Made by a program: the position numbers and the translations under genes
Shown here: positions 34,917 to 44,413 of the stretch, one piece after another
Position numbering within the stretch: position 1 is the first letter of the stretch
Layout: each line of letters starts with the position of its first letter
Assembly: GCA_937877605.1 (NCBI GenBank)
Contig: CALFJA010000086.1
Location: 5,341 to 69,340 of the forward strand
Direction of reading: 5' to 3'
Origin: an uncultured Prevotellaceae bacterium
Lineage (GTDB): Bacteria > Bacteroidota > Bacteroidia > Bacteroidales > Bacteroidaceae
DNA: 64,000 nucleotides
The notes under the pieces: model-generated
The model's input: only the letters and a program-made list of their open reading frames with translations
Database searches by the model: none
Told to the model about the DNA's origin: nothing

Positions 34917-35975
34917 ATGTACATCCTAGCCATCAATCCTGGTTCCACCAGTACGAAGATAGCCATCTACAACAACGAGGAGCAAGTGCTCCGCAAGAAT
35001 ATCCAGCACAATGCCGACGAACTGGCAGCCTACGGAGAGGTAACGGAACAGTATGCCTTCCGTAAGCAACTGGTCATGAACGAATTGGCAAAACTCGACT
35101 CTTCCATCGTGCTTTCGGCCGTTATCGGTCGCGGCGGACTGGCCAAGCCCGTTGAAGGTGGCGTTTACGAGGTTACACCGCGCATGATTGAGATGACCCG
35201 ACAGGCCAAGTACAAGCATGTATGCGACCTGGGGTGCCTCATGGCCTATGAGATTGCCAAGGAAATACCTGGCTGCCAATGCTACATTGCCGACCCCGGA
35301 ATGGTAGATGAGATGAATCCCTATGCGCGCATCAGTGGTTCTCCTCTGTTGCCGAGGGTCTGTCTCTGGCATGCCCTGAACCAGCGTGCCATCGCCCGAC
35401 GCTTTGCCAAGGAGCACGGCAGCCGCTACGAGGATTTGCGGCTCATCATCTGTCACCTGGGTGGAGGAATTTCCATTGCCGCTCATGACCACGGGCGCGC
35501 CGTCGATGCAAACAACGCACTGGACGGAGAAGGCCCGTTCGGACCGGAACGCACCGGTTCGCTGCCCGTTGCCGACTTGGTGAGGCTGTGCTTCTCAGGC
35601 AAATACACTGAAAGTGAACTGCTCAACCACATCTCACGACGCGGCGGTGTCATGGCCTATCTAGGCACCAACGACATGATAAAGAATGTGGAAAGCGTCA
35701 AGAACGGCGACAAAAAGGCGGAACTCATTGTCAATGCCATGATTTACGACACTGCCAAGTTCATCGCTTCCTACACCCCCGTACTCCACGGAGAGGTGGA
35801 TGCCATCATCCTGACCGGCGGACTGGCATTTTCCGACTATATCGTCAGTGGGCTGAAAGAGCGTCTCTCTTTCATTGCACCCATCCATGTCTATCCCGGT
35901 GAGGACGAAATGGAAGCATTGGCACTGAACGCCCTCGACGCCTTACAAGGCAATACGGAAGTCAAAGAGTATTAG
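34917..35975 (+). CDS. buk: Butyrate kinase
   Basis: This 352-residue ASKHA-family kinase forms butyrate and ATP from butyryl phosphate. It begins MYILAINPGSTSTKIAIYN, as in other butyrate kinases. The later GRGGLAKPVEGGVYEV, HLGGGISIAAHDHGRAVDAN and DGEGPFGPERTGSLP motifs are intact. An upstream ATG at 34905 (MKNTMY) is possible but not needed. It is cotranscribed with ptb. No butyryl-CoA pathway genes lie in the window, so branched-chain or imported acids are also possible substrates. Confidence 0.92.
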   Translation: MYILAINPGSTSTKIAIYNNEEQVLRKNIQHNADELAAYGEVTEQYAFRKQLVMNELAKLDSSIVLSAVIGRGGLAKPVEGGVYEVTPRMIEMTRQAKYKHVCDLGCLMAYEIAKEIPGCQCYIADPGMVDEMNPYARISGSPLLPRVCLWHALNQRAIARRFAKEHGSRYEDLRLIICHLGGGISIAAHDHGRAVDANNALDGEGPFGPERTGSLPVADLVRLCFSGKYTESELLNHISRRGGVMAYLGTNDMIKNVESVKNGDKKAELIVNAMIYDTAKFIASYTPVLHGEVDAIILTGGLAFSDYIVSGLKERLSFIAPIHVYPGEDEMEALALNALDALQGNTEVKEY

Positions 35976-35985
35976 TTGCATAACC

Positions 35986-36088
35986 TGTTGGTTTCCAACG
36001 GCTTGCAACTGGGGCCCAAACACATTCCAAAAGAGCCCCAAACACACGGCGAAAGCCGTCCAAACGCAATGCATTTGGGCGGCTTTCA
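35986..36088. repeat. Intergenic repeat copy 3
   Basis: The copy lies between the convergent buk and glyA genes. It contains GTTGGTTTCCAACGGCTTGCAA, GGGGCCCAAACACATTCC, AAAGAGCCCCAAACAC, GTCCAAACGCAATGC and ATTTGGGCGGCTTT. The first module is shared with copy 4 (GTTGGATTCCAACAGGTTGCAA at 54463-54484), and the others are shared with copies 1 and 2. Confidence 0.8.
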
Positions 36089-36126
36089 TATTTTGGATGA
36101 AATTCTGTTGGTAATCGGACAAATTA

Positions 36127-37407
36127 CTACCATGCGAAAAGCGGGAAGCCTGCCATGGTCTCATTGACCTTGCTGCGTACCGTTTCTATCACCTTCGCAT
36201 CATCAGGAGCATTCAACACCTCCTCGATGAGAGCTGCCACGAGGTGCATGGTCTCGGCATCGGCGCCACGGGTGGTCATGGCTGCCGTTCCCAAACGGAT
36301 ACCGCTGGTTTGGAATGCGCTGCGGGTGTCGAATGGCACCATGTTCTTGTTAACCGTGATGTCGGCTGCCACGAGAGCGTTTTCTGCCACCTTTCCCGTC
36401 AGTTCGGGATATTTCGGGCGCAGATCCACCAACATGGAGTGATTGTCAGTACCTCCGCTGACGATATCGAACCCACGGGAGATAAGGTCGTCGGCCAGCA
36501 CTGCCGCATTGGTCTTCACCCGGCTGGCATACTCCTTCCATTCCGGCTGGAGGTTTTCCTCAAAGGCTACTGCTTTAGCTGCTATGACATGCTCAAGCGG
36601 ACCGCCTTGAATGCCGGGGAATACGGCGGCATTGAGCAGCTGGCTCATCATCTTTATCTCGCCTTTCTTGGTGGTCAGCCCCCACGGATTCTCAAAATCT
36701 TTGCCCATCAGGATGATACCACCGCGCGGACCACGCAGCGTCTTATGGGTGGTGGAGGTCACAATGTGGGCATACTTCACGGGATTGTCAAGCAGACCGG
36801 CGGCAATCAGTCCTGCCGGATGAGCCATGTCAATCATGAGCAACGCCCCCACCTCGTCGGCAATCTGGCGCATGCGACGATAGTCCCACTCGCGGCTGTA
36901 GGCCGAACCGCCACCTACAATCAGTTTCGGACGGTGTTCGCGCGCCAGGCGTTCCATCTCGTCGTAGTCGACACGGCCAGTCTCGCGGTTAAGGTTGTAG
37001 CCCACCGGATGATAGAGCAAGCCGGATGTGTTTACCGCGCTTCCATGAGAGAGGTGGCCGCCGTGGTCAAGGTTCAGTCCCATGAAGGTATCACCTGGTT
37101 TCAACACAGCCAGGAACACGGCAGCATTGGCCTGTGCACCCGAGTGTGGCTGGACATTGGCAAACTCAGCGCCGAAGAGTTTCTTCACCCGCTCTCGGGC
37201 AAGGTCCTCTACCTTGTCCACCACTTGGCAACCGCCATAGTAGCGTTTGCCGGGCAGCCCTTCAGCATACTTGTTCGTCAGCCATGAACCCATGGCACGC
37301 ATCACCTGGTCGCTCACAAAGTTTTCACTGGCAATGAGCTCCATTCCGCGCAACTGCCGCTGGTGCTCCTGCTCAATCAACTGGAAAATTTCATTGTCGT
37401 GTTTCAT
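36127..37407 (-). CDS. glyA: Serine hydroxymethyltransferase
   Basis: From ATG 37407 the protein has 426 residues. This PLP enzyme interconverts serine and glycine with tetrahydrofolate. Motifs are IASENFVSDQVMRAMGSWLT, EGLPGKRYYGGC and the PLP-lysine segment TSTTHKTLRGPRGG. An upstream ATG at 37431 adds eight residues (MKTLNPID) not typical of the family. It is 51 bp after the hydroxyacid dehydrogenase region in reverse order and converges with buk. Confidence 0.95.
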   Translation of the reverse strand: MKHDNEIFQLIEQEHQRQLRGMELIASENFVSDQVMRAMGSWLTNKYAEGLPGKRYYGGCQVVDKVEDLARERVKKLFGAEFANVQPHSGAQANAAVFLAVLKPGDTFMGLNLDHGGHLSHGSAVNTSGLLYHPVGYNLNRETGRVDYDEMERLAREHRPKLIVGGGSAYSREWDYRRMRQIADEVGALLMIDMAHPAGLIAAGLLDNPVKYAHIVTSTTHKTLRGPRGGIILMGKDFENPWGLTTKKGEIKMMSQLLNAAVFPGIQGGPLEHVIAAKAVAFEENLQPEWKEYASRVKTNAAVLADDLISRGFDIVSGGTDNHSMLVDLRPKYPELTGKVAENALVAADITVNKNMVPFDTRSAFQTSGIRLGTAAMTTRGADAETMHLVAALIEEVLNAPDDAKVIETVRSKVNETMAGFPLFAW

Positions 37408-37458
37408 ATCTATTGGATTTAAGGTTTTCAACTATATGCCATGCGTGAAGATTGCGGA

Positions 37459-38412
37459 CTAAGGATTGACCACATTGACAGGGCTGCCCTGTACGAAGGA
37501 GCGCACATTCTCCACGGCAATGGCCATGAGGCGTTGCCGGGCTTCGTAGGTGGCCCAGGCTATGTGAGGTGTGAGATAGGCATTGGGGAGATCCAGCAAA
37601 GGATTGTCTGCAGCGGGCGGTTCCTGCTCCATCACATCGGCAACATAAGCCTGCAGGCAGTTCTGGCGCAATGCAGCAGCAACGGCCTGTTCGTCTACCA
37701 GTGGCCCACGCCCAGTGTTCACCAGTATGGCCGATGGCTTCATCTGTGTGAGTGAGTCACTGTTGATCAAAGCCTTGGTTTCGGCCGTCAGCGGACAGTG
37801 AAGGGAAAGGACGTCGCTCTGTGAAAGGAGTTCTTCGAACGATACCTTTTCAATTTTGCCCAGCAACGACTGCGGCTTGCTCGTAACGGCAATGACACGC
37901 ATGCCGAACGCCTGTGCAATCCCTGCTACACGCATACCGATATTGCCCAAGCCGTAGATGCCGAAGGTCTTGCCGGCAAGTTCGGTCAGGGGGGTGTCCC
38001 AATAGCAGAAGTCGGGGTTCTGCGACCATCGTCCGCTACGGGTGGCTACGGCATAATGGTCTGTCCGGTTACAGACATTCAGCACCAGCGCAAACACCAT
38101 CTGCGCAACGCTGTCTGTACTGTAGGAAGGAATGTTGGCAACTATCACGCCATGCTCCCGTGCCGCCGCAATATCGATGGTGTTGAACCCCGTGGCCAGA
38201 ATTCCGATGAACTTCAAGCGGGGAAGTCCTGCGATGATCTCTCGTGAGAAGGGTATCTTGTTTGTCAAAATAATGTCGGCATCCTTTGCCCGTTCGAACA
38301 GTTGTTCTAATGGAGTACGGGGATAGACCGTTAGTGAACCGAATTCACGGAAAGGCTCCCATGAGAGATCGCCCGGATTGGCCGCATGGCCGTCAAGCAC
38401 TACTATATTCAT
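37459..38412 (-). CDS. D-2-hydroxyacid dehydrogenase (glycerate/hydroxypyruvate type)
   Basis: From the ATG at 38412 the protein has 317 residues. The NAD-binding loop is GLGNIGMRV. The catalytic Arg is in NTGRGPLVDE, the Glu in MEQEPPAADN and the His in TPHIAWATYEAR. It resembles glycerate dehydrogenases (hydroxypyruvate reductases), and its position between rarA and glyA suggests serine/hydroxypyruvate metabolism (inference). Alternative ATGs at 38421 and 38430 are in frame. The gene begins within about 11 bp of the rarA stop, so they are coupled. Confidence 0.85.
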   Translation of the reverse strand: MNIVVLDGHAANPGDLSWEPFREFGSLTVYPRTPLEQLFERAKDADIILTNKIPFSREIIAGLPRLKFIGILATGFNTIDIAAAREHGVIVANIPSYSTDSVAQMVFALVLNVCNRTDHYAVATRSGRWSQNPDFCYWDTPLTELAGKTFGIYGLGNIGMRVAGIAQAFGMRVIAVTSKPQSLLGKIEKVSFEELLSQSDVLSLHCPLTAETKALINSDSLTQMKPSAILVNTGRGPLVDEQAVAAALRQNCLQAYVADVMEQEPPAADNPLLDLPNAYLTPHIAWATYEARQRLMAIAVENVRSFVQGSPVNVVNP

Positions 38413-38422
38413 CTCGCTCATC

Positions 38423-39700
38423 CTATTCATCTTTGAACCTGTCGCCCCAGAACTGGAGCATGCGCTTATAGAGATTTTCTTCAGAAGAAGTGTGTTGTGC
38501 ATGCCAGAATCTGGCCGAAGCCAGCGCATCGGGCAAATACTGTTGAGTCACAAAATGGTTGGGATAGTCATGGCTGTACTTGTAACCGTCGCTGTATCCC
38601 AACTGGCGCATGAGTTGTGTCGGTGCATTGCGCAGATGAAGGGGCACCGGCTGATTGCCAGACTGTCTCACCTCCGCCAGGGCTGCATCAATACCGAGAT
38701 AGGCTGAGTTGCTTTTTGCACTCGTGGCAAGATAAACAACGGTTTCGGCAAGAGGGATGCGCGCCTCCGGCCATCCTATTTTCATCACAGCATCGAAAGC
38801 CGCATTGGCCAGCAACAGGGCATTGGGATTGGCCAATCCGATGTCTTCCGACGCACTGATAATCAGCCGTCGGGCTATGAACTCCGGGTCCTCTCCTCCT
38901 TCAATCATGCGTGCCATCCAATAAAGGGCGGCATCGGGATCGCTGCCACGAATGCTCTTAATGAAGGCTGAGATAATATCGTAGTGCATCTCCCCGTCTT
39001 TGTCGTAGGCCAATGGATTTTGTTGTAGGGTTTCCTTTACGAAATCGTCAGTTACCACCACATCACCGTCGCCACGGGAATCAACCACCAGTTCCAGTAT
39101 GTTCAGCAGTTTGCGGGCATCACCTCCACTGTAGCGCAACAAAGCATCCGTTTCCTTCAACTGGATGTTGCGCTCCTTGAGAACGACATCCTTGTGTACG
39201 GCACGGTCGAGCAGTGCCAGCAAATCGTCTTTCTCCAACGACTTGAGCACATATAACTGACAGCGAGAAAGAAGCGGGCGTATCACCTCGAACGACGGAT
39301 TTTCGGTGGTTGCACCAATGAGCGTTATCGTTCCGCGTTCGACAGCAGCCAGCAGTGAATCTTGCTGCGACTTGCTGAAACGATGAATCTCATCAATGAA
39401 CAAAATGGGGGAACCGGAATTGAAAAAAGTACTCTTCTGTGCCCGTTCAATAACCTCCCGCACATCCTTCACGCCGCTGCTGACAGCACTTAAGGTATAG
39501 AATGGTGTCTCCAATCGATGGGCAATGATTTGCGCCAGGGTGGTTTTCCCCACACCAGGAGGTCCCCACAGGATGAAAGAGGAAATCTTTCCGCTCTCTA
39601 TCATCCTCCGGAGCACAGCGTTCTCACCGACCAGGTGCTGCTGGCCGACATACTCGTCGAGCGTACGGGGGCGAAGCCGTTCGGCTAATGGTTCACTCAT
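38423..39700 (-). CDS. rarA: Replication-associated recombination protein A (RarA/MgsA)
   Basis: The 425-residue protein is a clamp-loader-like AAA+ ATPase acting at stalled replication forks. It has the N-terminal RPRTLDEYVGQQHLVGENAV segment, Walker A GPPGVGKTT, Walker B LFIDEIHRF and sensor ATTENPSFEV, then the family C-terminal tetramerisation region (ISAFIKSIRGSDPDAALYWM). The start, MSEPLAERLRPRTL, is the usual one. It is followed directly by the hydroxyacid dehydrogenase. Confidence 0.95.
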   Translation of the reverse strand: MSEPLAERLRPRTLDEYVGQQHLVGENAVLRRMIESGKISSFILWGPPGVGKTTLAQIIAHRLETPFYTLSAVSSGVKDVREVIERAQKSTFFNSGSPILFIDEIHRFSKSQQDSLLAAVERGTITLIGATTENPSFEVIRPLLSRCQLYVLKSLEKDDLLALLDRAVHKDVVLKERNIQLKETDALLRYSGGDARKLLNILELVVDSRGDGDVVVTDDFVKETLQQNPLAYDKDGEMHYDIISAFIKSIRGSDPDAALYWMARMIEGGEDPEFIARRLIISASEDIGLANPNALLLANAAFDAVMKIGWPEARIPLAETVVYLATSAKSNSAYLGIDAALAEVRQSGNQPVPLHLRNAPTQLMRQLGYSDGYKYSHDYPNHFVTQQYLPDALASARFWHAQHTSSEENLYKRMLQFWGDRFKDE

Positions 39701-39808
39701 ATCACCACAAAATTACGCTTTTTTATCGATTACGAACACCAAACGGCATAAACTTTTATCATTTGGACGGAATTTCAAAATTAAAGCCATGTTTTTACAA
39801 AAGAAAAG

Positions 39809-39840
39809 TTTGCTCATATAATACAAAGTACTTATTTTTG
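39809..39840 (+). promoter_or_regulatory. Bacteroidetes-type promoter of the acidic-tail protein gene
   Basis: TTTG (39809-39812), 20 nt, then TATTTTTG (39833-39840) gives one of the best -33/-7 matches in the window. The leader to the ATG at 39904 is about 57 nt. Confidence 0.7.
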
Positions 39841-39903
39841 CACACAAGCAGATGCGAAACCAATCCCTGCACAACTATACAACGCCTTTTAATTTTCACC
39901 ATA

Positions 39904-40686
39904 ATGGCTAAGCAAAACAAGAAACAACTCTCTTTGAAAAACATCACCAAGAGTTCTGTCTGGGATGTTCAGGAAAACGATATCATCCGCATGCTCCAGG
40001 CGGCCGAAAAGGAAATAGAGATAAAGGAGAATCTCTCCCATTATATCAATATCATAAAGACGGCATTCGACATAGAAGAGGTCAAGGTAGACCGCCCCGA
40101 AGTGATTCGCAAATACGAAGCCCGTGGGATGAAAATCGCCGTGCTGAAAAACGAAGACAGCAAACAGAAACTTGCCATTAAGAAGCGTCCCATTACCAGG
40201 GTAACCGACCTTACCTACGAGAACATCCGCCATATTTCTGCGGCCCAGCTCATCGATGTGCTTGACAAGAATTTCGGCGGAGGCTGGGATTCTCTCTCAC
40301 AGAGCATCAAGGACATCATTGAAACGGGGTTCGACATCAGCACCACCACCCTGCCTGCCAACAGACTACACAAGGCCGGCAGTATGTACGACAAGAAAAT
40401 CAAAGATGGATTTGAAGTGCTGGAAATCCAGCGAGGAGCTTGGACAGAGGCTATATTTGCCAAGGAAAAGCCCCTGACGGAGAAACCTAAATACAGGATG
40501 GACAACGACGATGTTGACCTCGGCCCAGACGACGACAAACTGCAAGATAATCCTATTGATAATGATGACGACGATGCCTTCGATGACGACGACTTGACCG
40601 AGGAGAGCTACAGAACCACCTACGAAACTGACCCGGAAGACCTTACATTGGAGGATGCCGAGGCAGCAGAAGACGAGGAATACTAA
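39904..40686 (+). CDS. Conserved protein with acidic C-terminal tail
   Basis: From ATG 39904 the protein has 260 residues. The first 190 are basic and mixed alpha/beta (MAKQNKKQLSLKNITKSSVW, ITRVTDLTYENIRHISAAQL, FGGGWDSLSQSIKDIIETGF). The last 65 are very rich in Asp and Glu. I do not recognise a named family. The basic core with an acidic tail suggests a nucleic-acid or basic-protein partner (inference). It has its own strong promoter and a clean terminator, so it is a monocistronic gene. Confidence 0.75.
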   Translation: MAKQNKKQLSLKNITKSSVWDVQENDIIRMLQAAEKEIEIKENLSHYINIIKTAFDIEEVKVDRPEVIRKYEARGMKIAVLKNEDSKQKLAIKKRPITRVTDLTYENIRHISAAQLIDVLDKNFGGGWDSLSQSIKDIIETGFDISTTTLPANRLHKAGSMYDKKIKDGFEVLEIQRGAWTEAIFAKEKPLTEKPKYRMDNDDVDLGPDDDKLQDNPIDNDDDDAFDDDDLTEESYRTTYETDPEDLTLEDAEAAEDEEY

Positions 40687-40718
40687 CACGCGTACGCGTA
40701 CATTTATATATTGTTACG

Positions 40719-40752
40719 GTCACCCTGCAGTTTTGCAGGGTGACTTTTATTT
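40719..40752 (+). terminator. Intrinsic terminator of the acidic-tail protein gene
   Basis: GTCACCCTGC (40719-40728) pairs perfectly with GCAGGGTGAC (40735-40744) and is followed by TTTTATTT. Confidence 0.88.
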
Positions 40753-40789
40753 GCCCGAGGTACAAAGGTTTCGTACGCATACAGCAAAG

Positions 40790-40819
40790 AAGTGCCGGCA
40801 TGCAAACATGCCGGCACTT
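40790..40819 (-). terminator. Hairpin terminator after the PpiD-like gene
   Basis: A perfect 13-bp stem, AAGTGCCGGCATG (40790-40802) with CATGCCGGCACTT (40807-40819), lies 26 bp beyond the stop at 40845. The minus-strand sequence after it is TCTTTGCTG. Confidence 0.75.
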
Positions 40820-40844
40820 CAAATATGAATGTTTCTAACTAGAT

Positions 40845-42986
40845 TTAGAAGAAGAGATAACGATTGTCCTTTACATTAGCATTGAGCAACAGTTCCTGCA
40901 TGAAGTTACCTGCATGCTGGAGAAGTTTCTGGCGTGCAGAAGCTTCAGCTTCCTTGGCATTGAATTCGACTGGGCGCTTTGCCTTCTCTGTGACCTGGAA
41001 GAGGTAGACGCCTCCATTACCCTTAACCGGGGCTGCGGAGAACTTACCCTTTGCCGTAGCCGAAACGGCACCACTCAAGGCAGGTTCGCTGGCACCTGTT
41101 TCTGTTACGAAGACTGGAGCGGCAAATGTGATTTGCTCAACGGTAGAGAGTTTGCCACCCTTGGCCTGTGCAGCTTGCAGCGAATTGACTCCCTTCAGGT
41201 TTTCTACAATCTGGGCAGCCTTCTTGTCTTTCAGCACCTCTGCCTTGACGGCCTCCTGTACCTGAGCATCTGCCAATGCACGCGTACCTACCCCATTTAC
41301 CTTATCAAGAATGAGCAGGAGCAAATGGTCGCCGTTGTTGCCACATTCAAACATCTGCGACACTTCGCCTTCCTTGGCATCGAACACCCATTTCAGGGCT
41401 TCGCGTGTACTGCGCATATTCAGCAGATTGTGTTGGGAAGTGGAAACATCGTCAGCAGTAAGCACCTGATAGCCGTTCTTGGCAGCGTTCTTTACAATTG
41501 CTTCGGCATTGTTGTTGGCACTGATGAAAGAACTGAACTTGTTGTAAATCTGAGTACGGGTTTCAGGAGAATAGTCAATGGTCTTCTTGATGACTGCCAC
41601 CTGATATTTGGTAACTACATTCTTGCGGTCGAGCACCTGAACAATGGAATTGCCCTGGGTGAAGACGAGGTTGCGAACTTCGTTAAGTGGCATGGTGTAC
41701 AGAGTCTCTATCATGTTCTTTGAGTCGGCATCGACAGTTGCATTCTGGAACTGTGCGGTTGTCAGCCAAGTTGGCTCACCGGTCTGTCCATAAACTTTTG
41801 CCAAAGCTTCGAAGTCGGCACCACCCTTCAGCGCGTTGTAGATGGAATCGGCACGGGTACGGGCTTCGTCCAGCGACTGGGCAAATACCTGAATTCTGCG
41901 ATACTGAACGGAGTCGGGTGTTTGCTGTTTTCCAACCAACTTGATAAGATTCAATGTGTTGTCGCGGACATTTTCAACTGGGCCATAGGTCTGACCAACG
42001 GCAATAGAGTCGAGGCGGGATGAAATTTCCTGCGGATAGGCAGACTTTAACACAGCCAGACCATTATAAGGAATTAACGATGTAGACTTGCGAACAACAT
42101 CGGCAACATCGGTACTTTCCTGAAGTTGGGCCTTCAGCTGTACGAACTGGTCATCAATGGCCTTACGATCTGTGGATGAAGGAACAACGGGAACATTGAT
42201 GTATTTGATATTACGAGTTTCCTGTGCCTGGTCGAAAAGCATGCTCAGCTCATCATATTTGGCTTTCATCTCAGCATCGGTAACATTAATCTTTGCATCA
42301 TCGATGGCAGAATATGGGAACGAAACTAGTTCGACCTTACTTTCCACATTCTCAGCCTCGTATGCCATCTTGGCGTCTACGGGATTGGAGAGCAAAGCAT
42401 GTCCAAGCAAACTCTGATACTTTTGCACCAGAAGCTGCTGACGCATAGTCTTCTCTATGAAGCGCCAGTACTTGTAAATGCTTTCATATCGACGGGCTTC
42501 CGGAGAATTCGTATTGGCCACTTTCTTGTATTCTGCAAGGAAACTCTTCAGCGAGTTTGCGTCGAATCGACCCGTTTCCTGATTTACAAACGGAGTTTGG
42601 AGAAGCATCGGGTTGGTTCCCTTGTTAATAATGTTCTGCAATTCATCGTTGGTAACTGTCAAACCGAGTTTCTCTGCCTCATTACCCAGAATCTGTGACT
42701 GAACATAGGTATTCCATACCATGTCCTTCACCTGGTTCATTTGATCTTCATCGAGGTTGTCCAAACCCTGCTGAAGTTTCAAAACTTCGCTGTACTCGTC
42801 CATCATTTTCTGGAAGTCCTGCACATTCAGTTTTTTACCCAGCACCTCGCCAACCTGTGAACGACGGTTGTTGCGGGCTGATTCGCATGAACGGAAGGCT
42901 TCCTCTGCAATAAATGCAAACAGGGCAAATCCAATGATGGAGATGAGGATGATGCCCTTACTTCTGATTTTTCCTAATGCTGCCAT
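40845..42986 (-). CDS. Periplasmic folding chaperone/peptidyl-prolyl isomerase, PpiD-like
   Basis: This 713-residue protein is anchored by one N-terminal transmembrane helix (GIILISIIGFALFAFIAEEA). A SurA-like N-terminal chaperone region follows (about 40-230), then a PPIC-type rotamase region near residues 350-450 (YRRIQVFAQSLDEARTRADS) and a second, less clear repeat. It should assist folding of envelope proteins at the outer face of the inner membrane. It ends the outer-membrane protein, lptC, CNNM/CorC, ppiD run on this strand. Confidence 0.85.
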   Translation of the reverse strand: MAALGKIRSKGIILISIIGFALFAFIAEEAFRSCESARNNRRSQVGEVLGKKLNVQDFQKMMDEYSEVLKLQQGLDNLDEDQMNQVKDMVWNTYVQSQILGNEAEKLGLTVTNDELQNIINKGTNPMLLQTPFVNQETGRFDANSLKSFLAEYKKVANTNSPEARRYESIYKYWRFIEKTMRQQLLVQKYQSLLGHALLSNPVDAKMAYEAENVESKVELVSFPYSAIDDAKINVTDAEMKAKYDELSMLFDQAQETRNIKYINVPVVPSSTDRKAIDDQFVQLKAQLQESTDVADVVRKSTSLIPYNGLAVLKSAYPQEISSRLDSIAVGQTYGPVENVRDNTLNLIKLVGKQQTPDSVQYRRIQVFAQSLDEARTRADSIYNALKGGADFEALAKVYGQTGEPTWLTTAQFQNATVDADSKNMIETLYTMPLNEVRNLVFTQGNSIVQVLDRKNVVTKYQVAVIKKTIDYSPETRTQIYNKFSSFISANNNAEAIVKNAAKNGYQVLTADDVSTSQHNLLNMRSTREALKWVFDAKEGEVSQMFECGNNGDHLLLLILDKVNGVGTRALADAQVQEAVKAEVLKDKKAAQIVENLKGVNSLQAAQAKGGKLSTVEQITFAAPVFVTETGASEPALSGAVSATAKGKFSAAPVKGNGGVYLFQVTEKAKRPVEFNAKEAEASARQKLLQHAGNFMQELLLNANVKDNRYLFF

Positions 42987-43114
42987 TTTGTTGATTATTT
43001 GTTATTTTTATCGTATTCGGTCAAAAAAGCGTACAAAAGTAGTAAAAAACGCGCAATTGAGAAAAGAAAACCTAAGGTTTTTTCATTTCCCTGCCATGGA
43101 TGGGGTCTTTGCGC

Positions 43115-44407
43115 TCAAGAATTACCTCCTTTCCCCACCGTCAGGTGTACCAATTCTATTTTCGTCATGGTCTTCTTGGTAACCTTGAAAGAAAAGGGAC
43201 CCACCTGTACGGTCTCGTTCAATTTCGGGAAACTCTCGTAGGTGTATAGAATGAGTCCGCCGATGGTCATGTATTCGTCGCTTTCCGGCAGATTGAGGTC
43301 GAACATTTCGTTCACCTTGTCAATCTCCAGGCGGGCAGACAGGATGTATTCGTTGTCGCCAACTTTCCGCGCTTCGTATTTTGCATTGTCGTGTTCGTCC
43401 TCTATTTCGCCGAATATTTCCTCCACGATATCCTCCAGCGCCACTATTCCACTGGTTCCGCCGAACTCATCGACAACGATGGCTAGGCTTTTCTTTTCCT
43501 GAAGCAGGATCTTCATCAGGCGTTGTGCCTGCATTGTTTCGGGAACAAAGGGCATGGAGGTAATGCCCTCACGCCAGTCCTTCGTGTCCTTGGAGACCTG
43601 ATAGCGGAACCATTCCGAAGAATGGTAATAGCCAACGATATGATCGATATCGCCTTGATAGACAATGAGTTTCCCATGTCCACTCTCAACAAACTGTTGT
43701 TTCAATTCGTCCAAAGTACATTCATCCATGTCAACGGAAACGATTTCCGTACGTGGAATCATACAGTCCCTCACTTTCGTCTCGGAGAAATCCAGGGCGT
43801 TCTGGAACATTTTCACTTCGTTTTCAATCTCCTCATCAGTGCGGGCATTCTGTATTGTGGTCTGCAACAGATGGTCGAGGTCCACCCGGGAGAAGTCCTC
43901 TTCATTCATGGTTTTCTGAATGCGGATGCCAAACAGCCTGAGGCAAATTCGAGAAAGAATGGTGGCGAACTTGCTTACCGGCCACAGCAGCAGATAGAAA
44001 ATGTAGGCTAGAGGCGCAAATAACGAGAGCATGAAGTTGGCATTGCCCTTGAAAAGCATCTTGGGCAGAAACTCCGCAGTCACCAGGACAATGAGCGTGG
44101 AAAGTATGGTGTCTGCCGGAACGGTGAAAGCCGGAGAGAAATTGCGGAAGATAGTACCATCAAAGAAAGTAGCAATGAGGATACCATATACCACGAGGAC
44201 AATGTTGTTGCCAACCAGCATTGTGCTTACAAAGTCGTTGGGGTGGGTGTAGAAAAAGGAAATAAGTTTCTGGGAGAACCTGTTATTGTCCTTATCAACT
44301 TCCGCCAACATCCTATTGCTGGAAACAAAGGCGATTTCCATTCCGGAGAAAAATGCCGAAAGCATCAGCGCCACTACAATTTCTATGACTAATACAATAT
44401 CGATCAT
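43115..44407 (-). CDS. CNNM/CorC-type membrane protein with CBS pair
   Basis: The 430-residue protein starts with a DUF21 (CNNM) transmembrane domain (LVIEIVVALMLSAFFSGMEI, then MLVGNNIVLVVYGILIA). Two CBS domains follow from about residue 200 (MIPRTEIVSVDMDECTLDEL; VVDEFGGTSGIVALEDIVEE). It ends in a transporter-associated CorC_HlyC domain. Family members are linked to Mg/Co efflux, and in Bacteroidetes GldE belongs to the same family. The gene is 6 bp after lptC on the same strand. Confidence 0.85.
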   Translation of the reverse strand: MIDIVLVIEIVVALMLSAFFSGMEIAFVSSNRMLAEVDKDNNRFSQKLISFFYTHPNDFVSTMLVGNNIVLVVYGILIATFFDGTIFRNFSPAFTVPADTILSTLIVLVTAEFLPKMLFKGNANFMLSLFAPLAYIFYLLLWPVSKFATILSRICLRLFGIRIQKTMNEEDFSRVDLDHLLQTTIQNARTDEEIENEVKMFQNALDFSETKVRDCMIPRTEIVSVDMDECTLDELKQQFVESGHGKLIVYQGDIDHIVGYYHSSEWFRYQVSKDTKDWREGITSMPFVPETMQAQRLMKILLQEKKSLAIVVDEFGGTSGIVALEDIVEEIFGEIEDEHDNAKYEARKVGDNEYILSARLEIDKVNEMFDLNLPESDEYMTIGGLILYTYESFPKLNETVQVGPFSFKVTKKTMTKIELVHLTVGKGGNS

Positions 44408-44413
44408 GGCACC

